Both the position numbers and the translations under genes were made by a program. From Lentibacillus saliphilus (GTDB taxonomy: Bacteria > Bacillota > Bacilli > Bacillales > Amphibacillaceae), in contig NZ_JABJXD010000001.1 in the NCBI RefSeq assembly GCF_019093865.1, forward strand, positions 682,001 through 746,000: a stretch of DNA of 64,000 nt, read 5' to 3'. Below, one piece after another: positions 44,782-52,827 of the stretch. A model generated the notes under the pieces. That model searched no databases, was not told where the DNA came from, and saw only the letters and a program-made list of their open reading frames with translations. Numbering within the stretch: position 1 is the stretch's first letter; each line of letters starts with the position of its first letter.

Positions 44782-45638
44782 TTGCCAACCCTCCTATGCT
44801 TTTGGAACTTATCGGCCACACCATTTGTAATACGATCAATTATAATCGCAAGAAATACAATACTAATGCCTGCTTCAAAGCCAAGTGCAATATCAATACG
44901 GTTAATAGAGATGAGCACTTGCTCCCCTAGCCCTTTGGCGCCAACCATTGATGCAATAACGACCATCGCTAATGCCATCATCGTCGTTTGGTTCACCCCA
45001 GCCATAATGGTCGGTAAAGCTTGTGGAAGCTGCACCTTACGAAGTGTTTGCCACCTTGATGACCCGAATGACTGCGCAGATTCAACGACTTCTTTATCGA
45101 CACCACGAATCGCCAGCTCCGTTAAACGAATAACAGGGGGTAGCGCATAAATTAATGTTGCAAAAATAGCTGATACGTTACCGAGGCCAAAGAAAAAGAT
45201 CGCTGGTATCAAATAGACAAAGCTCGGCATCGTCTGCATCGCATCCAGCAATGGTCGAATTATAGTTGAAAATCGCTCACTGAATGCCATCCAGACCCCG
45301 ATTGGAATACCGATAATTAAACATATAAGAACAGCCGACACAATAATCGCAATTGTCGTCATCATATCTTCCCACAGTCCAAACGTTCCAATTAAAAATA
45401 CAAATATACCGTACAATATCCCCGCTAAAGCAGATTTAAAATACGCGCCTAATAAGATGATAATAATAATGAACAACCACCAAGGTAGGAATACGAGGAA
45501 ATCATCGATACCGTTGATCGTACGAGAGGCCACAAAGAAAATAAATTCAAAAAACCCTTCAAATGTTCGGTCTAAAAACTTTACAAAGTTATTTACATAT
45601 TCACCGATGTTCGTGCGTATTTCTGGAAAATCCCACAT
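44778..45638 (-). CDS. opuAB: Glycine betaine ABC transporter permease (OpuAB)
   Basis: This 286-residue permease has about seven membrane segments and the EAA loop ESAQSFGSSRWQTLRKVQLP. The N-terminal amphipathic region (GEYVNNFVKFLDRTFEGFF) is typical. ATG 45638 is the only canonical in-frame start, but its Shine-Dalgarno GAGGTGA is 27 bases away. A perfect 19-base hairpin lies between them; looping it out leaves 8 bases. This unusual arrangement probably tunes translation relative to the binding protein. Confidence 0.92.
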   Translation of the reverse strand: MWDFPEIRTNIGEYVNNFVKFLDRTFEGFFEFIFFVASRTINGIDDFLVFLPWWLFIIIIILLGAYFKSALAGILYGIFVFLIGTFGLWEDMMTTIAIIVSAVLICLIIGIPIGVWMAFSERFSTIIRPLLDAMQTMPSFVYLIPAIFFFGLGNVSAIFATLIYALPPVIRLTELAIRGVDKEVVESAQSFGSSRWQTLRKVQLPQALPTIMAGVNQTTMMALAMVVIASMVGAKGLGEQVLISINRIDIALGFEAGISIVFLAIIIDRITNGVADKFQKHRRVGK

Positions 45639-45643
45639 AGGCA

Positions 45644-45662
45644 GACTGCAGCACGTGCAGTC
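45644..45662 (-). promoter_or_regulatory. Hairpin between Shine-Dalgarno and opuAB start
   Basis: GACTGCA and TGCAGTC form a perfect 7-bp stem with loop CGTGC on the minus strand. GAGGTGA lies 3 bases before it and ATG 5 bases after it. Confidence 0.7.
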
Positions 45663-45769
45663 GACTCACCTCTCTTTATAGATAGTATTTATACCTTTTG
45701 ATGCGATTTATGACAGCAAAGGCAACACATGTAGCTCTTGTCACGCCGCTTTTATCGTAAAACACGAAA

Positions 45770-45794
45770 GCAGCCAACCAGATCGGCCAGCTGC
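45770..45794 (-). terminator. Intercistronic hairpin after the binding-protein gene
   Basis: In RNA, GCAGCUGGCC pairs with GGUUGGCUGC over 10 bp (three G-U pairs) around loop GAUCU, followed by UUUCGUGUUUU. It lies 9 bases after the opuAC stop. It could act as a leaky terminator or as a 3' stabiliser of the opuAC message. Confidence 0.55.
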
Positions 45795-45803
45795 CCTCAA
45801 GTG

Positions 45804-46793
45804 TTACTTCAGAGCATTCTTGACTTTTTCTGCGATGTCATCAGAAACCCAGCTCGTCCAAACATCTTCATATTCCTGCATCCACCATTTTCCGGCTTCT
45901 TCTGCTGTCATATCATTTTCGTTCATGTATTTCAATGCTGTTTCTGTTAGCTCAGTACTTGTTTCATAGTTTTTGAGAAACTCAGTCACGTCAGGAGCTT
46001 GTTCAGGGAAATCTTTATGAACAGCTACCACGACATCGTTCGGTGGGAATGCAGTCCCTTTTGTTTCATCCCATGTATCTTGATCAAATTCAGGTTCTTC
46101 TAGAAGTGTTAAATCATATTTTGCCGTAACCCATGTTGGTGACCAATAGTAGCCAACCCATGGCTCACCTTTTTCGTAATGATTGACCAAATCTGCCACT
46201 AACGCTGAATCAGATCCTGGGATAAAGTTGTTCATCGTCTCATCTAAACCATACGTTTCAAATTTCTTTGATATGGCCTCTTCAACAGTCCAACCACTTG
46301 GTCCATTTAAAATACGGCCTTTATCAGGGTCTTCAGGGTCCTCAAAGACATCTGGATACTTTTTCAAATCCTCAACCGTTTTTAAATCAGGTGCCATCGG
46401 TTCAATGCCACGCTCTTCATCGCCCTCAATCACATATGTTGGGACGTAAAGTCCTTGAACATTATCAGCAAAGTTGGTTGATAGTTTTACGATCTCTTCA
46501 TTTTCAATTGCTTCGTCATAAGCAGGGTTAATATTGTCTGTCCACACTTCTGTATAGACGTTAATATCTCCCTCAATCAGTCCTTGAAATGTCGCTTGGG
46601 TAGATCCTGTCGTTGTCTCAGTCTTAAAACCATATCCTTCTTCAATAATTGTCTGTGCAATATAATTGTGTACTTTGATACTGTCCCAGCCAGCATCAGC
46701 AAATGTAATTGTCTCTAGCTCATCACTGCCACCACATGCCGCAAGCATGGTAAGAAGTAATGCTGAGAAAATTGCCAAAATTGTTTTCTTCAA
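45804..46793 (-). CDS. opuAC: Glycine betaine-binding lipoprotein (OpuAC)
   Basis: This 329-residue substrate-binding lipoprotein has a signal peptide MKKTILAIFSALLLTM with Cys20 in LAAC. The OpuAC-type domain follows, with aromatic residues for quaternary-amine binding (for example NGPSGWTVEE and WVGYYWSPTW). The frame opens at 46829. GGGGG, however, lies after that codon and 8 bases before TTG 46793, which also gives a perfect signal peptide, so TTG is the start. It is the first gene of the operon, favouring an excess of binding protein. Confidence 0.93.
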   Translation of the reverse strand: MKKTILAIFSALLLTMLAACGGSDELETITFADAGWDSIKVHNYIAQTIIEEGYGFKTETTTGSTQATFQGLIEGDINVYTEVWTDNINPAYDEAIENEEIVKLSTNFADNVQGLYVPTYVIEGDEERGIEPMAPDLKTVEDLKKYPDVFEDPEDPDKGRILNGPSGWTVEEAISKKFETYGLDETMNNFIPGSDSALVADLVNHYEKGEPWVGYYWSPTWVTAKYDLTLLEEPEFDQDTWDETKGTAFPPNDVVVAVHKDFPEQAPDVTEFLKNYETSTELTETALKYMNENDMTAEEAGKWWMQEYEDVWTSWVSDDIAEKVKNALK

Positions 46794-47138
46794 ATTGTAT
46801 ACCCCCATAGTGTTGTTGTTTTTCTTCATGCAGAACCTATGTTTAGAATGTGATACGTTTTGTCGATTACGGACAAAGATTGATATGAAACAGACGTGGA
46901 AGGAGAAAATGAAGCACCCAAAAGTTGAAGTCTGAAGCGACTTACATATAAAATACTATCCAAAAAAACCAAAATACTCAAACCGCTTATGTGGGGAAAA
47001 TTGGTAATTATCATCGATTATCAACGATTAACCTTGTATAACCGAGATAATATGGCTTAATCATGGTGAATACTTGTATTAGCGAGCTATATGTACAAAT
47101 ATATGACTATAACAGATGGAAATTGACTCATTTTCAGA
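46794..47138 (-). other. Upstream region of the opuA operon
   Basis: This gap should hold the osmotically controlled promoter. I see tandem 10-base repeats TCATCGATTA-TCAACGATTA at 47011-47030 but no convincing sigma-A or sigma-B promoter. Confidence 0.3.
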
Positions 47139-47188
47139 GAAAAAAAGTAGACAAAATCGTCAATCGATGATTTTGCCTACTTTTTTTT
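47139..47188. terminator. Terminator after murG
   Basis: AAAAGTAG-CAAAATC and GATTTTG-CTACTTTT form a long stem followed by T residues on the minus strand. Confidence 0.9.
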
Positions 47189-47190
47189 AT

Positions 47191-48264
47191 TTAATGCTTT
47201 ATCGCGTGTTGAATAATATCGTGCACTTGATCACGCGCTTTCTTACTTTCAAATGCCTTCATATAGTCACGCATTACTGGGGCTGCTTTTGTTAATTCCA
47301 TAATTTCATGAACAAGAGACGCTTCAGTAAGCTCCTCCTCTTCAAGTACACGGGCATACTTTTTGTCTAAGAAGGAACGGGCATTAATAATTTGATCGCC
47401 TCTGCTCGCTTGCCGTGATAAAGGAATTAACAACATCGGAATCCGTAAAGCTAAAAATTCAAAAATTGCATTCGCTCCCGCGCGTGATACGACAAAGTCA
47501 GAAGCCGCCAATATGTCTTTAAGTGTTTCATTCACATATTCAAATTGTACATAACCTGTTTGTTTTATCGATGGGTCCGTTTTACCATGACCACAAATAT
47601 GAATGATTTGAACTGAGTCAAGTAATTGATCGAGCACATTTCTAATCGTATCATTTATTGCTTGTGCGCCACCACTACCACCCATGATGAGTAAGACCGG
47701 CTTTTCTTCAGTCAATCCGGTGAGCTCAAGACCTCTTTTTCGATCCCCTTGGAACAGATCATCCCGAATAACAGCACCGACATATTCCGCTTTCTTCTCT
47801 GGCAAAAAGGCCATCGTCTCTGGAAACGTTGCGAGGACTTTTTGAACAAATGGAATCGCAATTTTGTTGGCAAGCCCAGGCGTATAATCTGATTCATGGA
47901 TAATCGTTGGAACGCCTCTTAGCTTAGCAGCAAGAACGACTGGGACCGATACGAAGCCACCTTTTGAGAAAATGACTGCCGGCTTTACACGGCCAATGAT
48001 ACGCCATGCTTGTAATGTTCCCTTTACAACTTTGAATGGGTCTTTTAAATTTTCCTTTGATATATATCGACGCAGTTTCCCTGTTGATATGCCGTGATAC
48101 GTGACACCTTCAAGAGGTTCAATTAATGTCTTTTCAATCCCATCATGTGATCCAATATAATCAATTTGCCACCCAGCCTGTTGATAAACGGGTATTAAAG
48201 CGAGATTAACCATAACATGGCCGGCTGTACCGCCACCCGTAAATAAAATACGTTTGTTATTCAT
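47191..48264 (-). CDS. murG: UDP-GlcNAc:undecaprenyl-PP-MurNAc-pentapeptide transferase MurG
   Basis: This 357-residue GT28 glycosyltransferase makes lipid II on the inner membrane face. It has the N-terminal glycine loop TGGGTAGHVMVNLAL and the donor-site GGSGGAQAIN, SRAGANAIFE and LIPL motifs. It lies alone, outside a dcw cell-wall cluster, and the KLRRYISKENLKDPF segment resembles the MurG2/staphylococcal branch. The species may therefore have a second murG elsewhere. The frame opens at 48324, but GAGGGG precedes ATG 48264. Confidence 0.9.
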   Translation of the reverse strand: MNNKRILFTGGGTAGHVMVNLALIPVYQQAGWQIDYIGSHDGIEKTLIEPLEGVTYHGISTGKLRRYISKENLKDPFKVVKGTLQAWRIIGRVKPAVIFSKGGFVSVPVVLAAKLRGVPTIIHESDYTPGLANKIAIPFVQKVLATFPETMAFLPEKKAEYVGAVIRDDLFQGDRKRGLELTGLTEEKPVLLIMGGSGGAQAINDTIRNVLDQLLDSVQIIHICGHGKTDPSIKQTGYVQFEYVNETLKDILAASDFVVSRAGANAIFEFLALRIPMLLIPLSRQASRGDQIINARSFLDKKYARVLEEEELTEASLVHEIMELTKAAPVMRDYMKAFESKKARDQVHDIIQHAIKH

Positions 48265-48379
48265 AACAGATTGGCCCCTCTTTCTTATTTCATTGGCTCG
48301 CAGTATAATAGCTATTGGAGCCATATTGTCAGACCAATTTCAATGATAATAGAAAATGCACAAAAAAGGAAGTCTTGAT

Positions 48380-49738
48380 ATGTATGAAACATCTTCTTTA
48401 AGAGAAAAGCTTAAACTATTTGGTATCATTCTCATTCCGATTTTAATCACGCAAGTTAGCATGTTTTTAATGAATTTCTTTGATACCGTTATGTCCGGGC
48501 GGGCTGGCGCTGAAGATCTCGCTGGTGTAGCAATTGGCTCAAGCCTCTGGGTACCAGTTTTCACTGGAATTAATGGGGTAATCCTTGCGATAACACCTAT
48601 TATCGCTCAGCTTGCGGGTGCTAAGGCAACAAAGGACATTCCAAAAAAAGTACAGCAAGGAATTTATTTGGCCGTCGCATTGGCCATTTTTATTTTGATT
48701 GTAGGTGCATTTTCGCTTAATCCTGTGTTAGAACGGATGGATCTCGAGCACGACGTTCGTCACACAGCGAAATGGTATTTGATTACGATTAGTACAGGTA
48801 TTGTCCCGCTGTTTATTTTCAACACGCTGCGCAGCTTTATCGATGCACTCGGGCAAACACGGACATCTATGATGATTATTCTCATCTCTCTTCCCTTAAA
48901 TGTATGCTTCAATTACATTTTTATTTTTGGAAAGCTTGGTTTACCAGCTTTTGGGGGAATTGGGTCAGGGATTGCCACCGCACTCACTTATTGGCTCGTC
49001 TGTATCATCACCGTGTTCGTCGTTCATCGTCTGCGCCCATTTCGAAACTACGGCATATGTCGCAACTGGGACAAACCTGCTTTAAAAGCGTGGGGCGAGC
49101 AGCTTAAAATCGGTATTCCAATTGGTGTCGCGATCTTTTTTGAAACGAGTATATTTTCGGCCGTCACCTTGCTCATGAGTGTGTACAGCACATATACAAT
49201 TGCAGCACATCAGGCGGCTATGAATTTTGCAACGATGCTTTATATGATTCCACTTAGTGTAGGAATGGCTTTAACGATTGCCATTGGTTATGAACTCGGT
49301 GCAAATCGTTCCTTCGACGCTAAGGTTTACAGCTATATCGGCTTGGCAAGTGGACTCGGCATCGCTGCATTTGCTGGGGCCGTTCTTTATGTGTTTGATG
49401 GACCAGCAGCGGCTTTGTACAATACGAATCCGGAAGTCATTGAGCTCACGAAACAATTTATATTCTATGCGATTTTCTTCCAGCTGGCAGATGCGTTCGG
49501 GGCTCCGATACAAGGGGCATTACGCGGATATAAGGATGTCAATGTGACGCTTGTTATTTCACTCATATCATATTGGGTCATTGGCTTACCAAGCGGATGG
49601 CTGCTTGCCAATTTCACACCTCTTGAACCGTTTGGCTATTGGGTTGGAATTATAATTGGTTTAAGCTGTGGGGCGGTTGCATTGTTATGGCGATTGTTAC
49701 ACGTACAACGTCATTATGCTCAAGCCAATGACGTGTAA
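48380..49738 (+). CDS. MATE-family multidrug efflux transporter
   Basis: This 452-residue protein has 12 membrane segments in two pseudo-symmetric halves, with the MATE patterns LITQVSMFLMNFFDTVMSG and AHQAAMNFATMLYMIPLSVG. Export of cationic compounds driven by Na+ or H+ is the family role. AAAGGAAG lies 7 bases before ATG 48380; the earlier ATG 48356 lacks a ribosome site. It is divergent from murG and monocistronic. Confidence 0.9.
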   Translation: MYETSSLREKLKLFGIILIPILITQVSMFLMNFFDTVMSGRAGAEDLAGVAIGSSLWVPVFTGINGVILAITPIIAQLAGAKATKDIPKKVQQGIYLAVALAIFILIVGAFSLNPVLERMDLEHDVRHTAKWYLITISTGIVPLFIFNTLRSFIDALGQTRTSMMIILISLPLNVCFNYIFIFGKLGLPAFGGIGSGIATALTYWLVCIITVFVVHRLRPFRNYGICRNWDKPALKAWGEQLKIGIPIGVAIFFETSIFSAVTLLMSVYSTYTIAAHQAAMNFATMLYMIPLSVGMALTIAIGYELGANRSFDAKVYSYIGLASGLGIAAFAGAVLYVFDGPAAALYNTNPEVIELTKQFIFYAIFFQLADAFGAPIQGALRGYKDVNVTLVISLISYWVIGLPSGWLLANFTPLEPFGYWVGIIIGLSCGAVALLWRLLHVQRHYAQANDV

Positions 49739-49803
49739 CACCAGTTCATTGAATCAAATCCTTATGGAATGCTCGAATGACCTCACCAGACTAGACAAAA
49801 GAT

Positions 49804-49860
49804 GGCTGACGCCTGCAGGAACAGCAATGACCAAAGTCGTTCCTACAGAAAGCAACCACC
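49804..49860. repeat. Decayed short copy of the 28655-28825 repeat
   Basis: CCTGCAGGAACAGCA matches the inverted right arm of the first copy (CCTGCGGGAACAGCA) at 14 of 15. GTTCCTACAGAAAGC resembles its inverted left arm GTGCCCGCGGAAAGC. Differences are mostly transitions, and the central insert is absent. Confidence 0.5.
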
Positions 49861-49900
49861 TTTCGTATCAGTCAAATGAACAATCTAATACACATAAAAC

Positions 49901-49945
49901 AAAGTCAGGTCGTCCATCGATTACAAGATGGCTTACCTGACTTTG
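49901..49945. terminator. Bidirectional terminator
   Basis: AAAGTCAGGT and ACCTGACTTT with inner CCATC/GATGG form a long stem between the MATE and NCS2 genes. Confidence 0.8.
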
Positions 49946-49986
49946 TTACATTAACTTGGGATGTATCCCAACATCATATTATTATC

Positions 49987-51276
49987 TTAGATGGCTGGAA
50001 AGAATGCCATTTGTAGGGCAAAAATAATACCAAATACATATAAGATCCAATGCACGTCACGCCCTTTTCCAATAACAAGCTTAAGAAGCGGATACGTTAT
50101 GAATCCGATCGCAATACCTGTTGCAATGCTTGATGTAAGTGGCATTGCAAGAATAATTGCAAAAGCAGGAAATGCATCATCAAACTTTTTCCAATCAATA
50201 CGTGCTAATCCATCCATCATTAAACATCCGACAATAATTAAAACAGGGGCTGTAATCGCCGGCGAATTGGCAATCGCCTCGATCACTGGTTTAAAGAACA
50301 TAGATACAGCAAACAATGCAGCAACGACGAGTGCTGTAAGTCCGGTTCTTCCGCCAGCAGCCACACCTGAAGTAGATTCGACATAAGCCGTAGATGGGCT
50401 TGTTCCAAACATCGCTCCAACTGACGTTGCTGTTGCATCAGCTAACAGAGCTGATTTTGCCCGTGGCATCTGACCATTTTTCAAGAAGCCCGCACGTTCA
50501 GCCACACCGATCAATGTCCCCGTTGTATCAAATATTGTAACAAGCAAAAATGCAAACACAACAGTATATAGACCATTAGCAAACACGCCTGTAACATCCA
50601 TATCAAATATAACAGGCATAGGTGGCATTGCTGCTATACCTTGACTCTCAAGCTGACCAGTAAAAAAGCCAATGACGCCAGTGATGAGCATCCCGATAAA
50701 CAAAGCACCGTTAACCTTTCGCACAATAAGAATGAGTGTGATCAGCAGTCCAACAAGGGTCAACAGTGTAACCGGATTGTGAAAATCACCAAGTCCTACC
50801 ATATTAATTTGATCCTCAACGACAATACCCGATGATTTTAATCCGATAAATGCAATAAACAATCCGATTCCCGACGTAATACCGTACTTTAAAGCTGGTG
50901 GAATTGCGCCAATCAGCACTTCGCGGAAATTTGTCAAACTGAGCAAGACAAATAAGATACCAGCCATAAACACTGCACCCAGCACGACTTGATATGAAAA
51001 TCCCTGTGCTGCTACAACACTCGCAAAATAAGCGTTAAGTCCCATGCCTGGCGCAATTGCAATTGGATAATTTGCGCATAACGCCATAATGACCGTTCCA
51101 ACGACTGCTGCAATAATCGTTGCCATAAATACTTGATCAAACGGAATGCCAGCGGCTGACAAAATAGCCGGATTCACAACAATGATGTAAACCATCGTCA
51201 AAAAAGTTGTCACACCTGCAACTATTTCTGTTCGTAGATTGGTGTTGTTTTCTTTTAACTTAAAAAATGTATTCAT
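49987..51276 (-). CDS. pbuG: Purine permease, NCS2/AzgA family (PbuG-like)
   Basis: This 429-residue membrane protein has about 13 segments. The AzgA-type motifs are TFLTMVYIIVVNP, APGMGLNAYFA and GTSPSTAYVESTSGVAAGGR. Relatives PbuG and PbuO import guanine, hypoxanthine or adenine by proton symport; PbuG is the best guess. TTGGAG lies 8 bases before ATG 51276. I looked for a purine riboswitch in the 285-base leader and did not find its conserved core. A perfect hairpin GGGTTTA/TAAACCC at 51369-51388 is present. Confidence 0.85.
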   Translation of the reverse strand: MNTFFKLKENNTNLRTEIVAGVTTFLTMVYIIVVNPAILSAAGIPFDQVFMATIIAAVVGTVIMALCANYPIAIAPGMGLNAYFASVVAAQGFSYQVVLGAVFMAGILFVLLSLTNFREVLIGAIPPALKYGITSGIGLFIAFIGLKSSGIVVEDQINMVGLGDFHNPVTLLTLVGLLITLILIVRKVNGALFIGMLITGVIGFFTGQLESQGIAAMPPMPVIFDMDVTGVFANGLYTVVFAFLLVTIFDTTGTLIGVAERAGFLKNGQMPRAKSALLADATATSVGAMFGTSPSTAYVESTSGVAAGGRTGLTALVVAALFAVSMFFKPVIEAIANSPAITAPVLIIVGCLMMDGLARIDWKKFDDAFPAFAIILAMPLTSSIATGIAIGFITYPLLKLVIGKGRDVHWILYVFGIIFALQMAFFPAI

Positions 51277-51502
51277 ATAATAGCACTCCAATTTCCGAAT
51301 TTAAAAACCAACATAACCAATCATATTCGCTTTTTGACATTAGATCAAGAGTTTTTTTTATTTTTAAGGGTTTATATTGACTAAACCCGTATATAAAGGT
51401 CATAAAAACTACTCATTGTCCGGATTACGATAATCAAGAGCCAGTAATAGCATCGATTTTCCTCTTTCACAACAGGATGCATGTTATATATTTCACCCAT
51501 AC

Positions 51503-51540
51503 AAAAAACCCGTTCACGCGCTGTGTCGTAAACGGGTTTT
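51503..51540. terminator. Terminator after odhB
   Basis: AAAACCCGTT and AACGGGTTTT pair around a 15-base loop, with T residues on the minus strand. Confidence 0.85.
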
Positions 51541-51561
51541 GTACGATATATAAACGGATCA

Positions 51562-52827
51562 TTAACCTTCTAATAACAAATCATACGGATCTTCTAGCAA
51601 TTCCTTAATTCTAACAAGGAACTGAACAGCATCTTTACCATCAACAATCCGGTGGTCATAGGACAACGCAATATACATCATCGGACATACTTGGATCGAA
51701 TCATCCGGCATGACCATTGCACGCTTTTGGATATTATGCATACCGAGAATGCCGACTTGTGGGGCATTCAATATTGGTGTTGACAGCATTGAACCAAAGA
51801 TACCACCGTTTGTAATTGTGAATGTGCCACCTTGCAAGTCACTTAAGCCAAGCTTGTTGTCACGTGCTTTTTTACCGAGATTGCTAATTTCCTTTTCAAT
51901 ACCAGCAAAATCAAGACGGTCGGCATCACGCACAACAGGAACGACGAGCCCGTCATCAGTAGATACAGCAATACCGATGTCGTAAAATTTCTTTAGAACG
52001 AGTTCATTGCCTTGAATTTCTGCGTTAAGTAATGGGAAGTCTTTCAAAGCACCGACGACTGCTTTTGTAAAGAAAGACATAAAACCGAGCTTCACGTCGT
52101 GTTTTTCTAAAAACTTATCCTTTCGTTCAGAACGAAGCTTCATGACCTCCGTTAAATCGACTTCGTTAAATGTCGTCAGCATAGCGGCTTCATGCTGTGC
52201 CTCGACGAGACGGTTAGCAATCGTCTGACGGCGGCGCGTCATTTTCACACGTTCAACCGGCTTGGTAAATTCTGTTTTCTCAGTTGCTTTAGGGGCAGAT
52301 TTTTTAGTGTCTGACTGTTTTTGATCCTGCTTCTTGCTTGCAGCAGCCTCTACATCCTCTGGTCGCACACGGCCGAGTGGATCACGTGGCTGAATAGAAT
52401 TGAGATCAATATTGAGTTCCCGTGCTCGCTTTCTAGCTGCTGGTGAGGCGATGACATGGTTCTGTTCATCCGTTGGCTCACTTGACGGCTCTTCTTGTAC
52501 GGGGTGTTGTGATGGTTGCTCAACTTCAACTTCCGAATGCTGTGCCACTGGTGTTTCAGCATTCGATTGTTCAACAGATGCACCAGCTTCTGCGGCCTCA
52601 TCCACTTTAGCGATGACGTCACCAACTTCCACATCATCACCTTCTTGATGAAGAATTTCCACTAAAACGCCAGCATGATCGGCATTGACTTCTACATTCA
52701 CCTTATCCGTCTCTAACTCAACAATCGGGTCGCCTTTTTCTACTTTATCGCCTTTTTTAACCAACCATTCAGAAATTGTCCCTTCTGTAATGGATTCAGC
52801 CAGTTCTGGAATTTTAATTTCTTTCAC
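51562..52827 (-). CDS. odhB: 2-oxoglutarate dehydrogenase E2 (dihydrolipoyl succinyltransferase)
   Basis: This 421-residue E2 core of the TCA-cycle complex has an N-terminal lipoyl domain with Lys42 (ETDKVNV), an Ala/Pro/Glu/Gln-rich linker, a peripheral-subunit-binding domain ([16 protein letters not shown]) and a catalytic acetyltransferase domain with [10 protein letters not shown]. The long open frame back to 52938 is inside odhA. GGGGGAG lies 6 bases before GTG 52827, which gives the family start VKEIKIPEL. It overlaps the odhA end by 14 bases, so it is translationally coupled. Confidence 0.95.
   Translation of the reverse strand: MKEIKIPELAESITEGTISEWLVKKGDKVEKGDPIVELETDKVNVEVNADHAGVLVEILHQEGDDVEVGDVIAKVDEAAEAGASVEQSNAETPVAQHSEVEVEQPSQHPVQEEPSSEPTDEQNHVIASPAARKRARELNIDLNSIQPRDPLGRVRPEDVEAAASKKQDQKQSDTKKSAPKATEKTEFTKPVERVKMTRRRQTIANRLVEAQHEAAMLTTFNEVDLTEVMKLRSERKDKFLEKHDVKLGFMSFFTKAVVGALKDFPLLNAEIQGNELVLKKFYDIGIAVSTDDGLVVPVVRDADRLDFAGIEKEISNLGKKARDNKLGLSDLQGGTFTITNGGIFGSMLSTPILNAPQVGILGMHNIQKRAMVMPDDSIQVCPMMYIALSYDHRIVDGKDAVQFLVRIKELLEDPYDLLLEG

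Noticed and set aside
47001-47040. Fur box upstream of opuAC
   Set aside because: GATAAT repeats occur, but their 10-base spacing does not fit the 7-1-7 Fur arrangement.
51277-51480. Purine riboswitch before the NCS2 permease gene
   Set aside because: The conserved core sequences of the purine aptamer are not present on the correct strand; only a simple hairpin was found.
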